A stretch of 64,000 nucleotides of DNA from Methanomicrobia archaeon DTU008 (GTDB taxonomy: Archaea > Thermoplasmatota > Thermoplasmata > Methanomassiliicoccales > Methanomassiliicoccaceae). This document shows, one piece after another, positions 9,163-19,557 of the stretch. The stretch covers positions 1-64,000 of the forward strand of contig LFRW01000024.1 in assembly GCA_001512965.1 (NCBI GenBank), written 5' to 3'. The translations under genes and the position numbers were made by a program. The first letter of the stretch is position 1. Each line of letters starts with the position of its first letter. The notes beneath the pieces are model-generated. The model saw nothing but the letters and a program-made list of their open reading frames with translations. It was not told where the DNA came from and did not search any database.

Positions 9163-10511
9163 GCGATGGACCAGCGGTCTGGACGGAGGTCGATGGTCTC
9201 ATCCCGTCTCTTGCCGAGCGAAAGGATCTCGGCCTTGACGCCCACGCTCCTCTCGATGTACGATATGTAGTCGCGCATCGCCTCCGGCAACGCTTCGACC
9301 CCGCGCCGGCAGAGGGACGCGGTCTCCTCGGACCATGAGCTCCAGCCCTGCAACTCCTCGTAGATCGGCCTTGCACGCTCCAGCCTGGATGCGTTTCCCG
9401 GAAAGTTCTCGACCCTCTCGCCGTCTATCTCGTAGGCGACGCAGACCTTGATGGGATCGATGTCGTTCAGAACGTCCAGTTTGGTGATGGCCAGCGAGGT
9501 CAGCCCGCTCAGGCGTACAGCGAGGCGGAGCACGACGAGATCGAGCCATCCGCATCTCCGCTCACGTCCCGTGGTGGTGCCGAACTCCTCTCCCTGATGC
9601 AGCAACTTCCTTCCCGTCTCGTCCTTGAGCTCGGTGGGGAAGGGGCCTGCGCCTACACGAGTGGTGTATGCCTTGACCACGCCGATGACCTGCTCCACCA
9701 TGGAAGGCGGTATCCCAGCGCCGGTGCAGATGGCGGCGGAGGTGCAGTTGGACGACGTGACATAGGGGTACGTCCCATGATCGATGTCCAGCATGGTCCC
9801 CTGGGCGCCCTCGAACATGACCCTCTTCCCGGCCTTTATGGCATCATAGATAAGCACGGAGGAGTCGACGATCTTGTCGCGATAGGTCCTTCCATACTCG
9901 AGCAGCTTCCTGACCAGTTCATCTCGGTCGATGTTCAGAGGTTCGCCGAGCGAATCGGCGAGGCGCTCCTTGATGGGCAGCACGGTATCGAGGCGCTCCC
10001 TCAGGTATTCCTCGTCCAGAAGGTCGCCCATCCGGATCCCCGATCGGGCCATCTTGTCCGAATAGCAGGGGCCTATCCCTCGACCGGTGGTCCCTACTCC
10101 CTTGTTCCCTCGAGCGCGTTCCTCCGCCCCATCGAGGGCCCGGTGATATGGCAGTACGATGTTCGCACGATCGGAGATCCTTAGGCCATCGGCAGAGCGA
10201 CCGGAGCGAACCAGCCCTTCGATCTCCTTGCCCATGGCCTCGCAGTCGACCACCACTCCGTTTCCGATGACGGATATGACCCCGGGACGGACCATTCCTG
10301 ACGGCAAGAGGTGGAGCGCGATGACCTCGTCTCCCACCTTGATGGTATGACCGGCATTCGCCCCGCCCTGGTAGCGGACGACCATGTCGGCGCCCTCCGC
10401 TAGATAATCGGTTATTTTTCCCTTACCCTCATCGCCCCATTGCGTGCCAATGATCGCTAACGTCGGCAAGAAGACACCATCGTGGGTCAGCAGGTACTGA
10501 TATTTTAACAC
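9159..10511 (-). CDS. purA: Adenylosuccinate synthetase
   Basis: IIGTQWGDEGKGKITDYL, RYQGGANAGHTI, GTTGRGIGPCYSDK, MFEGAQGTMLDIDHGTYPYVTSSN. True start probably at VFLPTLAIIG, a little inside the ORF. Confidence 0.96.
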   Translation of the reverse strand: MLKYQYLLTHDGVFLPTLAIIGTQWGDEGKGKITDYLAEGADMVVRYQGGANAGHTIKVGDEVIALHLLPSGMVRPGVISVIGNGVVVDCEAMGKEIEGLVRSGRSADGLRISDRANIVLPYHRALDGAEERARGNKGVGTTGRGIGPCYSDKMARSGIRMGDLLDEEYLRERLDTVLPIKERLADSLGEPLNIDRDELVRKLLEYGRTYRDKIVDSSVLIYDAIKAGKRVMFEGAQGTMLDIDHGTYPYVTSSNCTSAAICTGAGIPPSMVEQVIGVVKAYTTRVGAGPFPTELKDETGRKLLHQGEEFGTTTGRERRCGWLDLVVLRLAVRLSGLTSLAITKLDVLNDIDPIKVCVAYEIDGERVENFPGNASRLERARPIYEELQGWSSWSEETASLCRRGVEALPEAMRDYISYIERSVGVKAEILSLGKRRDETIDLRPDRWSIA

Positions 10512-10621
10512 TACCTCTCATGTAGCCCCGCCCTGGACCTTCTTCCTGCGAGGGCGGGGATGCGATACCGCGAAGAACACACTGGTAAAAGGTGATCGGC
10601 GGGTCGATCGGAATGGTTCCC

Positions 10622-11734
10622 TCATACCTTCATACCACGGCCCGAGACCTCCCTGTATGCCGCAAGCACCTCTTCCAGCGGCAGGTCGGTCTTGATCGCG
10701 GTCGGGGAGAAATGGGTCCTGGACGCGCGTCCAACCTCGTTGAGCCTTTCCAGCAGCGGCCCCATGCGAGGCGGTGAGATCCCCAGGATGGACGACAGCT
10801 CATCGTTCTCATAGAAGAACGGGGTATCGATCTCCGACCTCCAGAGGTCGAGGTACTTGCGGCATCGCGCTGCTTCGGCAAGATCGTCGGAGGCGACCAT
10901 GGCCTCGAGCGTTCCAGCGTCGTGCAGGGGGCCCAACCACAGCGGCCCCGCCGATCGAGACGTCCTTTCCGTACCGTATGATATGCGGCATGTGATGGGA
11001 TCGTACTCCACATGACCCATCTGCGAGAGGCAGCGGTCCGCGGCTGCCCCTCCTTCCTCCATCTGGAGATATATGCGGAAATAGTGGTCGGCGTAGAAGG
11101 ATAGCAGGCATCTCGCGCCCCGGTCCTCCTTTGCGGCCTCCCTCATTATGTGTCCGATGAGGATCCGCAGTCCCGTCTCATGGCCGAAGGGGGACCGCAC
11201 CGACAGGGCGCCATACCTCCGAAGGCATTTCTTGGGATATGTGCCGGCAAGGGGAGCCGTGTCGGTGGCGGTGACCACCAGTATCCCGCGGCGCTTCACC
11301 GCCTGAACCGCGGCGGGAAGGAAATGGACAGGACTGCCGAAGGGATCGAGGTCGATGAGATCGAAAGCCTTGCGTGCCAGCATGCACCTGAGATCCTCAT
11401 TGGAGCTGCGGCACCGCGCCTCCACGCCGTTCAGCTCGATGTTGTCTCTGATGAACTCCGCCGCTTCAGGGTCGCGGTCGTTGGCCGTGACGTCGACACC
11501 GTCCACCTCGACCGCCCACCTCACCGCCCTGGCCCCCGTGCCGGCCATGGCATCCAGTGCCGAGCGCACCGGGTGAGCCCTCAGGAACATGACCGATATG
11601 TCGCGGTTGAACGCCATTTGAGAATTGAAGAAGACGTGGCCGATGCGTTTCCCGGGCCCGCCAGATGAAAATGTGTCGGGGACCCTCAGGCGGGTCCTCC
11701 CCTCAACCACGTCCACGGTACCGGGACGGCTCAA
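10622..11734 (-). CDS. trm1: tRNA (guanine(26)-N(2))-dimethyltransferase
   Basis: N-terminal VFFNSQMAFNRDISVMFLRA, DAMAGTGARAVRWA, IDLDPFGSPVHFLPAAVQAVKRRGILVVTATDTAPLAG. Confidence 0.93.
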   Translation of the reverse strand: MSRPGTVDVVEGRTRLRVPDTFSSGGPGKRIGHVFFNSQMAFNRDISVMFLRAHPVRSALDAMAGTGARAVRWAVEVDGVDVTANDRDPEAAEFIRDNIELNGVEARCRSSNEDLRCMLARKAFDLIDLDPFGSPVHFLPAAVQAVKRRGILVVTATDTAPLAGTYPKKCLRRYGALSVRSPFGHETGLRILIGHIMREAAKEDRGARCLLSFYADHYFRIYLQMEEGGAAADRCLSQMGHVEYDPITCRISYGTERTSRSAGPLWLGPLHDAGTLEAMVASDDLAEAARCRKYLDLWRSEIDTPFFYENDELSSILGISPPRMGPLLERLNEVGRASRTHFSPTAIKTDLPLEEVLAAYREVSGRGMKV

Positions 11735-12276
11735 AGGAGCTCTCCCTTCATGAGCTTCATTATCTTGTATGGAAGCAGGTTTCTGTTGATGGGGGTCACT
11801 TCCAGGATGCGTACATCATCCCTCCGCCTGATATCCTGCAGCAGGGGATTGCGTGATTTCTTATGAAGGGTCAGTATGAGCGGTTTCTCGATGTCCAGGG
11901 CGTATTTGACGGTCTCGATGAAGGTCTGGGACTCCACCTCCATGCGGCCCACCTCATCGATGACTATGACATCGGAGTCCTCGGTCGCCTTGAGCAATGC
12001 CTTCACGCCAACGGTCTCCAGGACGTTCAGGTCCACGCCGAACTTGCCAACGTTGAATTTTGAATTGATGTCAACGTGGGCGAACACGCCCTTCTCCTTA
12101 TTTTGCCAGTCAACGATGGCGAACCCCGTTCGCTTCCCTCCCTCGATGATGGGCTCGGTGACCATTCCTCCCACCTTGCAGCCTTCGGCCTCCAACATTT
12201 CAATGACCTTCAACAAGGCGTGGGTTTTGCCAGCTCCGGGCAAGCCTGTAATGCCGATCTTAATCCCAGTATTCAT
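11731..12276 (-). CDS. Nucleoside-triphosphatase THEP1-type NTPase
   Basis: Walker A GLPGAGKTHALLKVIEMLE; VIDEVGRMEVESQTFIETV; overlaps trm1 by 4 nt. Confidence 0.9.
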   Translation of the reverse strand: MNTGIKIGITGLPGAGKTHALLKVIEMLEAEGCKVGGMVTEPIIEGGKRTGFAIVDWQNKEKGVFAHVDINSKFNVGKFGVDLNVLETVGVKALLKATEDSDVIVIDEVGRMEVESQTFIETVKYALDIEKPLILTLHKKSRNPLLQDIRRRDDVRILEVTPINRNLLPYKIMKLMKGELL

Positions 12277-12382
12277 TCTATGTCACCGTAACAAACACGT
12301 TGCCCTGGGCCAACCCCGGGGAAACGGGTGCCAGCCCGTATGGGCGTCCGTTCTTAATTTACTTTTCCAACAGCCGTAACGC

Positions 12383-12715
12383 TCACCTACCATCGTTCAG
12401 AGTAGTTCGGGGTTTGGCGTCTGCACATCGAAACCGGAACAATATCAGCGCGGCGTCCGTGTCGGACAATCGCTCCATCTCGCCGAGCGTCAGGACCCCT
12501 GCCAACTCGTTCGCGTGCAGGTCCTCGATGCTCTTGTAGCCAGACACTTGCAGCCCCTTCCTCAGGTAGAACACCGTCCTGAAAGCATCCATGTACCTAT
12601 TGAAGCGGGAGGTGTCGAAGTCCCTGCCCCAGCCGATCTCGTCTTGGTACTGGTCGTCCATCCCGGCCAGGGCGCTGGTCGCATGCTTGGCGGCGGTGCA
12701 GCGGCAGGTGGTCAT
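12383..12715 (-). CDS. Hypothetical protein
   Basis: Intact ORF between THEP1 and MptD-like genes; no recognised family. Confidence 0.45.
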   Translation of the reverse strand: MTTCRCTAAKHATSALAGMDDQYQDEIGWGRDFDTSRFNRYMDAFRTVFYLRKGLQVSGYKSIEDLHANELAGVLTLGEMERLSDTDAALILFRFRCADAKPRTTLNDGR

Positions 12716-12783
12716 GCCGATCCCATCTGCGTTCGCGGGATAAGCCCTTTCGCCCTGACCATCGGGTCCGGACGAAGGCCGGG

Positions 12784-13170
12784 TCAGAGGGCTTCTATCG
12801 CCTCGACATACATCAGAGGATATTTGATCTCTTCAATGTACCTCAGCCGCCCCCGTACCCGAACATCCTCTATCTTGATGGTCACGACGACATCCAGCAT
12901 CTCGCCTGTCAGCGACTGATAGTCGTATTCGTTCCTCTTGCGACGGAGACTCTCGCGGCGGATCCTGACGGTCACCGACTCCACGAACGGCTGAACCATG
13001 ACGCCTTGCTCGATGGCCTTCTCCAGGCTCTCCGCGTTGGATGCGCTGACGGGCGCCCCGATGAACTGATGGTATACTGCGGCAAGCTTGATCCCTGCCT
13101 CGAACACCGCCCTCTCTCGGACGGTGCATTGGAAGTACGAGGCCGCCTTCTCTTCTCGCGAACGGTCCAT
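12784..13170 (-). CDS. Archaeal dihydroneopterin aldolase-like protein (MptD family)
   Basis: RERAVFEAGIKLAAVYHQFIGAPVS...SLEKAIEQGVMVQPFVESVTVRI matches the MptD pattern as I remember it. Confidence 0.7.
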   Translation of the reverse strand: MDRSREEKAASYFQCTVRERAVFEAGIKLAAVYHQFIGAPVSASNAESLEKAIEQGVMVQPFVESVTVRIRRESLRRKRNEYDYQSLTGEMLDVVVTIKIEDVRVRGRLRYIEEIKYPLMYVEAIEAL

Positions 13171-13474
13171 GCAAGTCCCTTACGCAGGAATGGAGCGGTG
13201 CTATTAAAGCGTGCTCCAGATGGCCCCTGTCAAGTGCTGGCCACGAATGGCCATCGGACGGTCGATCGCACTACCAGGGGCGCTGGTGAGGTCGTTCAGC
13301 GGAGAATGAACGCATCGGTCATCAGATCCCTATGGGACCGTCCGACCGCATACGGGGGGAACGAAGCTGAGACGCACCTTACCTGAAGGCATGTGGATGA
13401 TAACGCTCGCTCCCTTGTCCAGATGCAAAGACTTATAGAACCTATTTATACGGATTGTCATATTTCTGGCCTCG

Positions 13475-14380
13475 ATGCAGCCTCAGGAGAGGATAGCAGA
13501 GCTGAAGAAGGAGAGGAACGCTGTAATCCTCGCCCATAACTATCAGCAGCCCGAGATCCAGGAGATCGCCGACTTCGTAGGGGATTCCCTAGGGTTGGCA
13601 GTGCAGGCTTCCAAGGCAGATGCGGACATAATCGTGTTCTGTGGCGTCGACTTCATGGCCGAAAGCGCGAAGATACTCAATCCCGATAAGATCGTCCTGC
13701 ATCCCGAGACCAAGGCATGTTGCCCCATGGCGGCCATGTGCGAACCGTCCGGAGTAAGGATGTTGAAGAAGGACTTCCCTCGCGCGTCCGTGGTCGCCTA
13801 CGTGAACACCTCCGCAGAATGCAAGGCCGAGGCTGACATATGCTGCACCTCCTCCAATGCCGTCAAGGTCGTGAACTCCCTGGACTCCGACCTCATCATC
13901 TTCATACCGGATGAGAACCTGGCCAATTACGTCCAGAGGTTCACGGACAAGGATATCATTCCCTGGCCGGGTTACTGCCCGACCCATGAGTCCATCAGCT
14001 TGAAGAAGATCGAGAAGCTCAAGGAAGAACATCCGAAAGCCGTCGTGCTCGTGCATCCCGAATGCCGCCCTGAGGTGATAGATGCCGCGGACGCCGCGCG
14101 GTCCACCGAAGGTATGCTCAACTACATCCGGGAATCCGACAAGGACGAGTTCATCATCGGGACCGAGCAGGACATGATATATCGCCTGTCCAAGGAGTTC
14201 CCCGACAAGCGCTTCATCGAGGTGCCCGGTGCCGTGTGCCCGACCATGAAGCTCATCACCCTGGACAATGTGCTCGCCGCCCTTGAATCGTTGTCTCCCG
14301 AGGTGAACCTGCCTCCCGAGCTCATGGAAAAGGCACAGGCACCACTGGAGAGGATGATAGCCCTGGGCCGCGGGGACTGA
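13475..14380 (+). CDS. nadA: Quinolinate synthase A
   Basis: ILAHNYQQPEIQEIADFVGDSLGLA, CGVDFMAESAKILNPDK, CCPMAAMC, YVNTSAECKAEADICCTSSNAVKVV, HPECRPEV. Confidence 0.97.
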   Translation: MQPQERIAELKKERNAVILAHNYQQPEIQEIADFVGDSLGLAVQASKADADIIVFCGVDFMAESAKILNPDKIVLHPETKACCPMAAMCEPSGVRMLKKDFPRASVVAYVNTSAECKAEADICCTSSNAVKVVNSLDSDLIIFIPDENLANYVQRFTDKDIIPWPGYCPTHESISLKKIEKLKEEHPKAVVLVHPECRPEVIDAADAARSTEGMLNYIRESDKDEFIIGTEQDMIYRLSKEFPDKRFIEVPGAVCPTMKLITLDNVLAALESLSPEVNLPPELMEKAQAPLERMIALGRGD

Positions 14381-14401
14381 ACCTTCCTTCCCTTATTCTC
14401 A

Positions 14402-15034
14402 TCATCTCAGGGTAAGGAACGTATCGAGCGAACCGTACAGGAAATACATCGCGAACAGTATGAGGAATATTCCGCATGCCACATAGATGACGCGGAGCCA
14501 TCTTCCCTGGAGCAGGGACCTCCCCTTGCTGACCGAGTAGGACACCAGGCCTAGGTAGGCGAAGTCGCAGGACAGGTGGACCACGATGAATATGAGCATC
14601 ATCCACCATCCGAAGCCAGCGGCCAGGCCTATCAGCGCGGCGCCTGCGGTGGCCCACCACATCAGGAAGTAGGGGTTCGCCGCCGTGAGCACTATGCCGG
14701 ACATTAGGGAGCCGTGACGGGTATCTCCCTCGATGTCCTCCGGCTTGGGCCGCAACATGGATACGCCGGTGTAGAACAGGAAGGCACCTCCCACCAGCCC
14801 GATGCCTGCCAGGATGTTCTCGTCCTGCAGGAAGGCCATCAGGCCCAGGAAGATGGTCAATATGAGAGGCATCTCGACGATGGCATGCCCGAGGGATATC
14901 TTCAACCCCGCTCTGGGATCATCGATCCCTCTGGCCACCGCGGTGGCGAACAGAGGGCCAGGGGCGATCACGCCCGAGGCCGATATCAAGACCACCCATC
15001 CTAGGAACATCAGGGGGTCCGTCGGGCCTTCCAT
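14402..15034 (-). CDS. LysE/RhtB-family transporter
   Basis: Multi-TM protein with GVIAPGPLFATAVARG and internal TANPYFLMWW, typical of LysE exporters. Confidence 0.8.
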   Translation of the reverse strand: MEGPTDPLMFLGWVVLISASGVIAPGPLFATAVARGIDDPRAGLKISLGHAIVEMPLILTIFLGLMAFLQDENILAGIGLVGGAFLFYTGVSMLRPKPEDIEGDTRHGSLMSGIVLTAANPYFLMWWATAGAALIGLAAGFGWWMMLIFIVVHLSCDFAYLGLVSYSVSKGRSLLQGRWLRVIYVACGIFLILFAMYFLYGSLDTFLTLR

Positions 15035-15337
15035 ATCGGCCCCCCATGAGACGTGCGGTATTTATCAATTGAGCGAAGAAACACCAGGTCATCGGCGTGA
15101 TCAGAAATGATCCCGGGTGAGAAAGAAGCGTGACCGTCGATTCACCCGCCAGTCGGATCGAAGCTCGACGGGGTAATGATGTTCAGATGATGATGACGCC
15201 CCCCCTGCATGTTTAAACGGACAACCATGAGGACTTGAAAAATTCTCAAACCCGAGACCGATGTTGCGTTCTTTCTCCCAGATCTCATTTTCTAGGTTAA
15301 ATATATTAAATGAGCATCCTTCTCCCAGCCCCCATAT

Positions 15338-16399
15338 ATGGTGGAGATGAGGTCTAAGTTCAGGTCATTGAAGCTCCTTGGCTGTATGGCCTTGATTGTA
15401 TTGGCAATCCTTGCGGCAGATCCCCGCTCAATGTGGGATGCCATCACTTCTGTCGACCTAGGCATTCTGTCATTGGTCGTTGCCCTCTACATCTTGAACC
15501 TCATAATGAAAAGCTACAGGTGGGGCATCCTTATGAACGGTAACGGCCCCGTCGGCAGACCTCCCTTCCGTTCGATCTTCGCCAACTTCGCCTTCGCTCA
15601 GGCGATCAATAACGTCACCCCTGGAAGAGTATTCGGGGAGGCGACCAGGATCTATGGTGCCAGCTCCAGGCTGGGAGTAAGGGCCGGGGTAGGAACAGCT
15701 CTCGTTGTCACGGAGAAGATGATGGATCTCATCATTGCCACGACCGCCGCCGTCTTCGGCATGATGCTTCTCGCACCTGTGATACTTGGCACCGTCCGGA
15801 ATGAGATCAATGGCGCCATCTTGTTCGCCGTTCTCTTCAATCTTCTCCTGATAGGCCTTCTTGCAAGGCCGAGATCCCTACTAACTGCTGGAAACATCTT
15901 GATCAATATCATTGACCGAACGTTCCCCGGAAAACTGGGCAATAGGTTGACCGGTAAATTGTCCTGCTTCCTCGACTCCTTCGTCGCGTCAGTCGCAGCC
16001 GGCTCGGACCGAACGAAGCGAAGGACCATGGCAGGTGCTGCTACCCTGACCGTTATCATATGGGCCAATGAGGCTTTAAGGACATGCCTGATATTGCTCG
16101 CGCTGGGGGCACCCCTCAATGTCCCGGCGGCTCTTGTGGTGACCGGGGTCTCCGCGCTGAGCGCAGTGCTTCTGGTCGCTGGCAGCAGCCACATAGTGAT
16201 ATCATCGGCGGTGTTCTCCGCCGTAGGTATCGAGGCCAGGGTCGCTGCCGGGGCAGGCCTCCTGAGCGCTATGACCTCCATATGGCTATCCGTTCCCATA
16301 GGTCTTCTAGCGACGTTCTTCGAAGATCGCCACATAAAAGCTGGAGTCGTGAATGAGGCCCCACAATCAGCATCTCCGATCGGAAAAGGTGATAATTGA
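15338..16399 (+). CDS. Lysylphosphatidylglycerol synthase TM-region (UPF0104/AglD-like) membrane protein
   Basis: Multi-TM; SYRWGILMNGNG...FANFAFAQAINNVTPGRVFGEATRIY resembles the LPG_synthase_TM signature. Confidence 0.8.
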   Translation: MVEMRSKFRSLKLLGCMALIVLAILAADPRSMWDAITSVDLGILSLVVALYILNLIMKSYRWGILMNGNGPVGRPPFRSIFANFAFAQAINNVTPGRVFGEATRIYGASSRLGVRAGVGTALVVTEKMMDLIIATTAAVFGMMLLAPVILGTVRNEINGAILFAVLFNLLLIGLLARPRSLLTAGNILINIIDRTFPGKLGNRLTGKLSCFLDSFVASVAAGSDRTKRRTMAGAATLTVIIWANEALRTCLILLALGAPLNVPAALVVTGVSALSAVLLVAGSSHIVISSAVFSAVGIEARVAAGAGLLSAMTSIWLSVPIGLLATFFEDRHIKAGVVNEAPQSASPIGKGDN

Positions 16400-16400
16400 T

Positions 16401-17156
16401 ATGGAATGTACAACCGTTCTACTCATCCGCAACGAGAAAGAGAACATCGAGCCGCTAACCAGGGACGTGCTTGATGTCTATTCTGAGAACAATATCGATG
16501 GAGAGGTCCTCCTACTCGATGATGGAAGCACCGACGGATCCAGTGAGATCTGTGACCGTCTCTCGGAATCGGATGAGAGGGTACGTACGTTCCACCACGG
16601 CGTGAACAGGGGTCGATCCCATGCCATCCGAACAGGCTTCCATGAGGCCAAGGGGGACATTGTCATCATAATGGACGGCGATCGGCAGTATGAACCGAAG
16701 GAGATTCCACTTTTCCTGGCCAAGATCAGGGAAGGGAACGATGTGGTCACTGGATGGAGGCATCAGCGCAGCGATCCGTTCATCCGGAAGTTCATCTCAC
16801 GGGTTTATAATCGATACATCATACGGAGAAAGTTCGGACTCAATATCAAGGACCAGAACAGCGGCTTCAAGGCATTCGTGAGGGACAAGGCGTTGACGAT
16901 GGGATTCGAACCTGATGGCTACATCGGTCTGCATCGCTACATCTTGCCGCTAGCGGCCTTGAATGGGATGAAGATTGAGGAGATACCCATCGTCCACTAT
17001 ACTCGTCCCAGCGGAAGGTCATATATCAAGTTCTATACGGTCCCTTTCATAGCATTGAAGGATCTCAGGCGATTCAATAGGGAACACACCGATCTCATCC
17101 GATCTCATCGGTCAGGTAAGGCCTCCCGCTCCTCGGCAGGGAAATCTGGAAGGTGA
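16401..17156 (+). CDS. Family 2 glycosyltransferase (dolichyl-phosphate-sugar synthase-like)
   Basis: VLLIRNEKENIEPLTRDV, EVLLLDDGSTDGSSEIC, GDIVIIMDGDRQYEPKEI, DQNSGFKAF; ATG at 16401 immediately after the previous stop. Confidence 0.88.
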   Translation: MECTTVLLIRNEKENIEPLTRDVLDVYSENNIDGEVLLLDDGSTDGSSEICDRLSESDERVRTFHHGVNRGRSHAIRTGFHEAKGDIVIIMDGDRQYEPKEIPLFLAKIREGNDVVTGWRHQRSDPFIRKFISRVYNRYIIRRKFGLNIKDQNSGFKAFVRDKALTMGFEPDGYIGLHRYILPLAALNGMKIEEIPIVHYTRPSGRSYIKFYTVPFIALKDLRRFNREHTDLIRSHRSGKASRSSAGKSGR

Positions 17157-18214
17157 GGCATGTGCGGGTGATCATTACGGGTGCGGCCGGATTCATCGGC
17201 AGCAATCTGACCGAACATTTGTTGCAGGAAGGTCACGAAGTCGTCGGGATCGATAACCTCGATGATTACTATTCAGGCAAGACGATGTTCCTAGAAAGGA
17301 GCATAGAAGACTCAAACTTCTCGATGGTCAGAGGCGACATTCTCGACCTCGAGCTCATGAAGAAGACCATGAAGGGGGCGGACGCAGTGGTCCATTTAGC
17401 TGCTCAGGCAGGGGTCCGCTTCTCCGTTAGAGATCCGCTCAAGTCCCATATGGTGAACGTGGTCGGGACGCTGAACGTACTGATAGCCGCGGCGGAAGGT
17501 GGGGTGAAGCGTGTGGTCAACTCATCCTCATCGTCGGTGTACGGTAATATAGATCAGCGACCCGTGACCGAGACGGACGAACCAAGGCCTGTGTCGCCGT
17601 ACGCTACTAGCAAACTAGCCGCCGAGATATATTGCCGGCAGTTCCATGAGCTGTATGGCCTCGATACAGTATCTCTCAGGTATTTCACCGTCTACGGCCC
17701 ACGTCAAAGGCCTGATATGGCCATCCGCATTTTCACCGAGCGTATCCTCAATGGTCTGCCTCCGCAGATATTCGGCGACGGGGAGCAGACCAGGGACTTC
17801 ACATATATCGACGATGTGGTGGCAGCCATCCGCTCTGCCATGATCGCACCGGACCTCAAGGGGGCAGCCCTCAACATCTCGGGGGGAAGACCCATCACCA
17901 TCAACCGCCTGGTGCAAGAATTGAAGGAGGTCTGTGGACGGAGGGAGCTTGAACCGATATATCTGCCTCCTCAAGCCGGAGATGTCAACCATACGTGGGG
18001 CGACCCTTCGCTGGCCATGAAGCTTCTCGGTTGGAAGCCGAGGATTGGCATCAAAGAAGGTCTGCGAAGATATGTGGAATGGTACAGGACAAGCGAGGAA
18101 CGGCGGACCTACCTAGGTGCCCAGACGATGCCTGGAACCTCCTTGGCCAGGCTCGCCATCTCCGAACCGTTGATACATAATCAGATGGACGGATTATTTT
18201 CAAACATGAAGTGA
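17153..18214 (+). CDS. NAD-dependent epimerase (UDP-sugar 4-epimerase type)
   Basis: ITGAAGFIGSNLTEHLL, VVHLAAQAGVRFSV, SSSSVYG, SPYATSKLAAE, YFTVYGPRQRPDMAI. Confidence 0.93.
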   Translation: MRHVRVIITGAAGFIGSNLTEHLLQEGHEVVGIDNLDDYYSGKTMFLERSIEDSNFSMVRGDILDLELMKKTMKGADAVVHLAAQAGVRFSVRDPLKSHMVNVVGTLNVLIAAAEGGVKRVVNSSSSSVYGNIDQRPVTETDEPRPVSPYATSKLAAEIYCRQFHELYGLDTVSLRYFTVYGPRQRPDMAIRIFTERILNGLPPQIFGDGEQTRDFTYIDDVVAAIRSAMIAPDLKGAALNISGGRPITINRLVQELKEVCGRRELEPIYLPPQAGDVNHTWGDPSLAMKLLGWKPRIGIKEGLRRYVEWYRTSEERRTYLGAQTMPGTSLARLAISEPLIHNQMDGLFSNMK

Positions 18215-18224
18215 GAGGGTCGAC

Positions 18225-19511
18225 ATGTCCAAACGTAGCTCCAGACGGTTCATGGAGATCACAGCTTCCTGGAGTCCCATGAAGAAGAGCCTATTCCTGG
18301 TGCTCGTTGCGATCATTGTCTATGGAACGGTCATCGCCCTAGACGAGCCGGTGATCTCCAAAGTGTTCGAGAACGGGGTGATGCATTCAGACATCAAGCT
18401 CTATCGGGAACGGACGTCCACGATACTGGAAGGTGGATTGCTCTACACCGACGTGCACACCGAGACACCGCCGCTCATCAACTATCTCCTCATCCCAGCT
18501 CAGCTGTTGGGCGGTGGAGACCATGTATGGGTCTATTCCGCGTACTTCGCGCTATTCGGCCTGCTGAGTGCGCTGCTGATGTACCATGTACTACGAAGAT
18601 ACGATGATCGCCTGGCATTCCTGATGGGCATCATGTTCATCCTCTCTCCGTTCGGATTCATAGAAGCGGGTCTAGGGGAGGACGAAACGATAGTGGCGTT
18701 CACGGTCATCGCTCCGGCATTGCTCATGGTCCTGGAACGGAACCGGCTGGCCTCGCTGGCCATTGGACTTGGCATCTGGACCAAGATGTGGGCCATACTC
18801 CTCGCCCCGGCACATTTCCTGCAGCAGCGCTCTTGGAAGGAACGGTGGATGGTGATCGGAATAATCGCCGGTGTGAACATCCTGGTAGCGGCGCCCTTCC
18901 TGATACTATGCGGCGACGAGTTCACATGGTTCCTGCAGTATTATTTCATCGGAAATCCCGAGAGGAAGGCCGAAGGCTTCAGTGTGTTCCAATTCCTGCA
19001 GAGGGGCGGCTTCGATGTTCCAACGCAGATCTCGCTGGCAATCGTGCTCATCGGTCTCTTGTTCGCCTACCTCTATTCATACAGGAAGAACCTTGGCAAA
19101 TGGGAGTCCATGACCCTCGTGGTAACGGTGTTCTTCATACTTTACCCTAAAATGCACACCGGCTACTATCTCATTCCGTTAGCATTCCTTCTCGCATGGG
19201 CGGTCGAGAACCGAAGGATCGCCGCCAGATGTTTCCTATTGTTCTTGCCGGTCATATTTGCCACGGCGTTCACTCCTACCGTCGCGCCTGGAGGCGGAGG
19301 TACGGCCTTTATCGAGTTCGAAGGCTCGTGGGCCATAGGCCTCGCGCTCTCGCTCGCATCGAGCATCATGCTTCTGGAAACGACATACGTCGCGATGAAG
19401 AGCAAGTCGTTCATAACGAGGGCCATCGAGAAGGATAGTAAACACACGATTACTAGTGGGACTGCCGGACCTTCCAATGTTGAGGGCCCGGGGGTCGATG
19501 GGCTGCTCTGA
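18225..19511 (+). CDS. Polytopic membrane protein, putative GT-C-type glycosyltransferase
   Basis: About 10 hydrophobic segments; early loop HSDIKLYRERTSTILEGGLLYTDVHTETPPLINYLLIPAQ; paralogue of 19842..21182. Confidence 0.65.
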   Translation: MSKRSSRRFMEITASWSPMKKSLFLVLVAIIVYGTVIALDEPVISKVFENGVMHSDIKLYRERTSTILEGGLLYTDVHTETPPLINYLLIPAQLLGGGDHVWVYSAYFALFGLLSALLMYHVLRRYDDRLAFLMGIMFILSPFGFIEAGLGEDETIVAFTVIAPALLMVLERNRLASLAIGLGIWTKMWAILLAPAHFLQQRSWKERWMVIGIIAGVNILVAAPFLILCGDEFTWFLQYYFIGNPERKAEGFSVFQFLQRGGFDVPTQISLAIVLIGLLFAYLYSYRKNLGKWESMTLVVTVFFILYPKMHTGYYLIPLAFLLAWAVENRRIAARCFLLFLPVIFATAFTPTVAPGGGGTAFIEFEGSWAIGLALSLASSIMLLETTYVAMKSKSFITRAIEKDSKHTITSGTAGPSNVEGPGVDGLL

Positions 19512-19557
19512 GCAGGAGGACTGGGCGTTCGCATTCGATGCACATCGTCGCCGTGGA

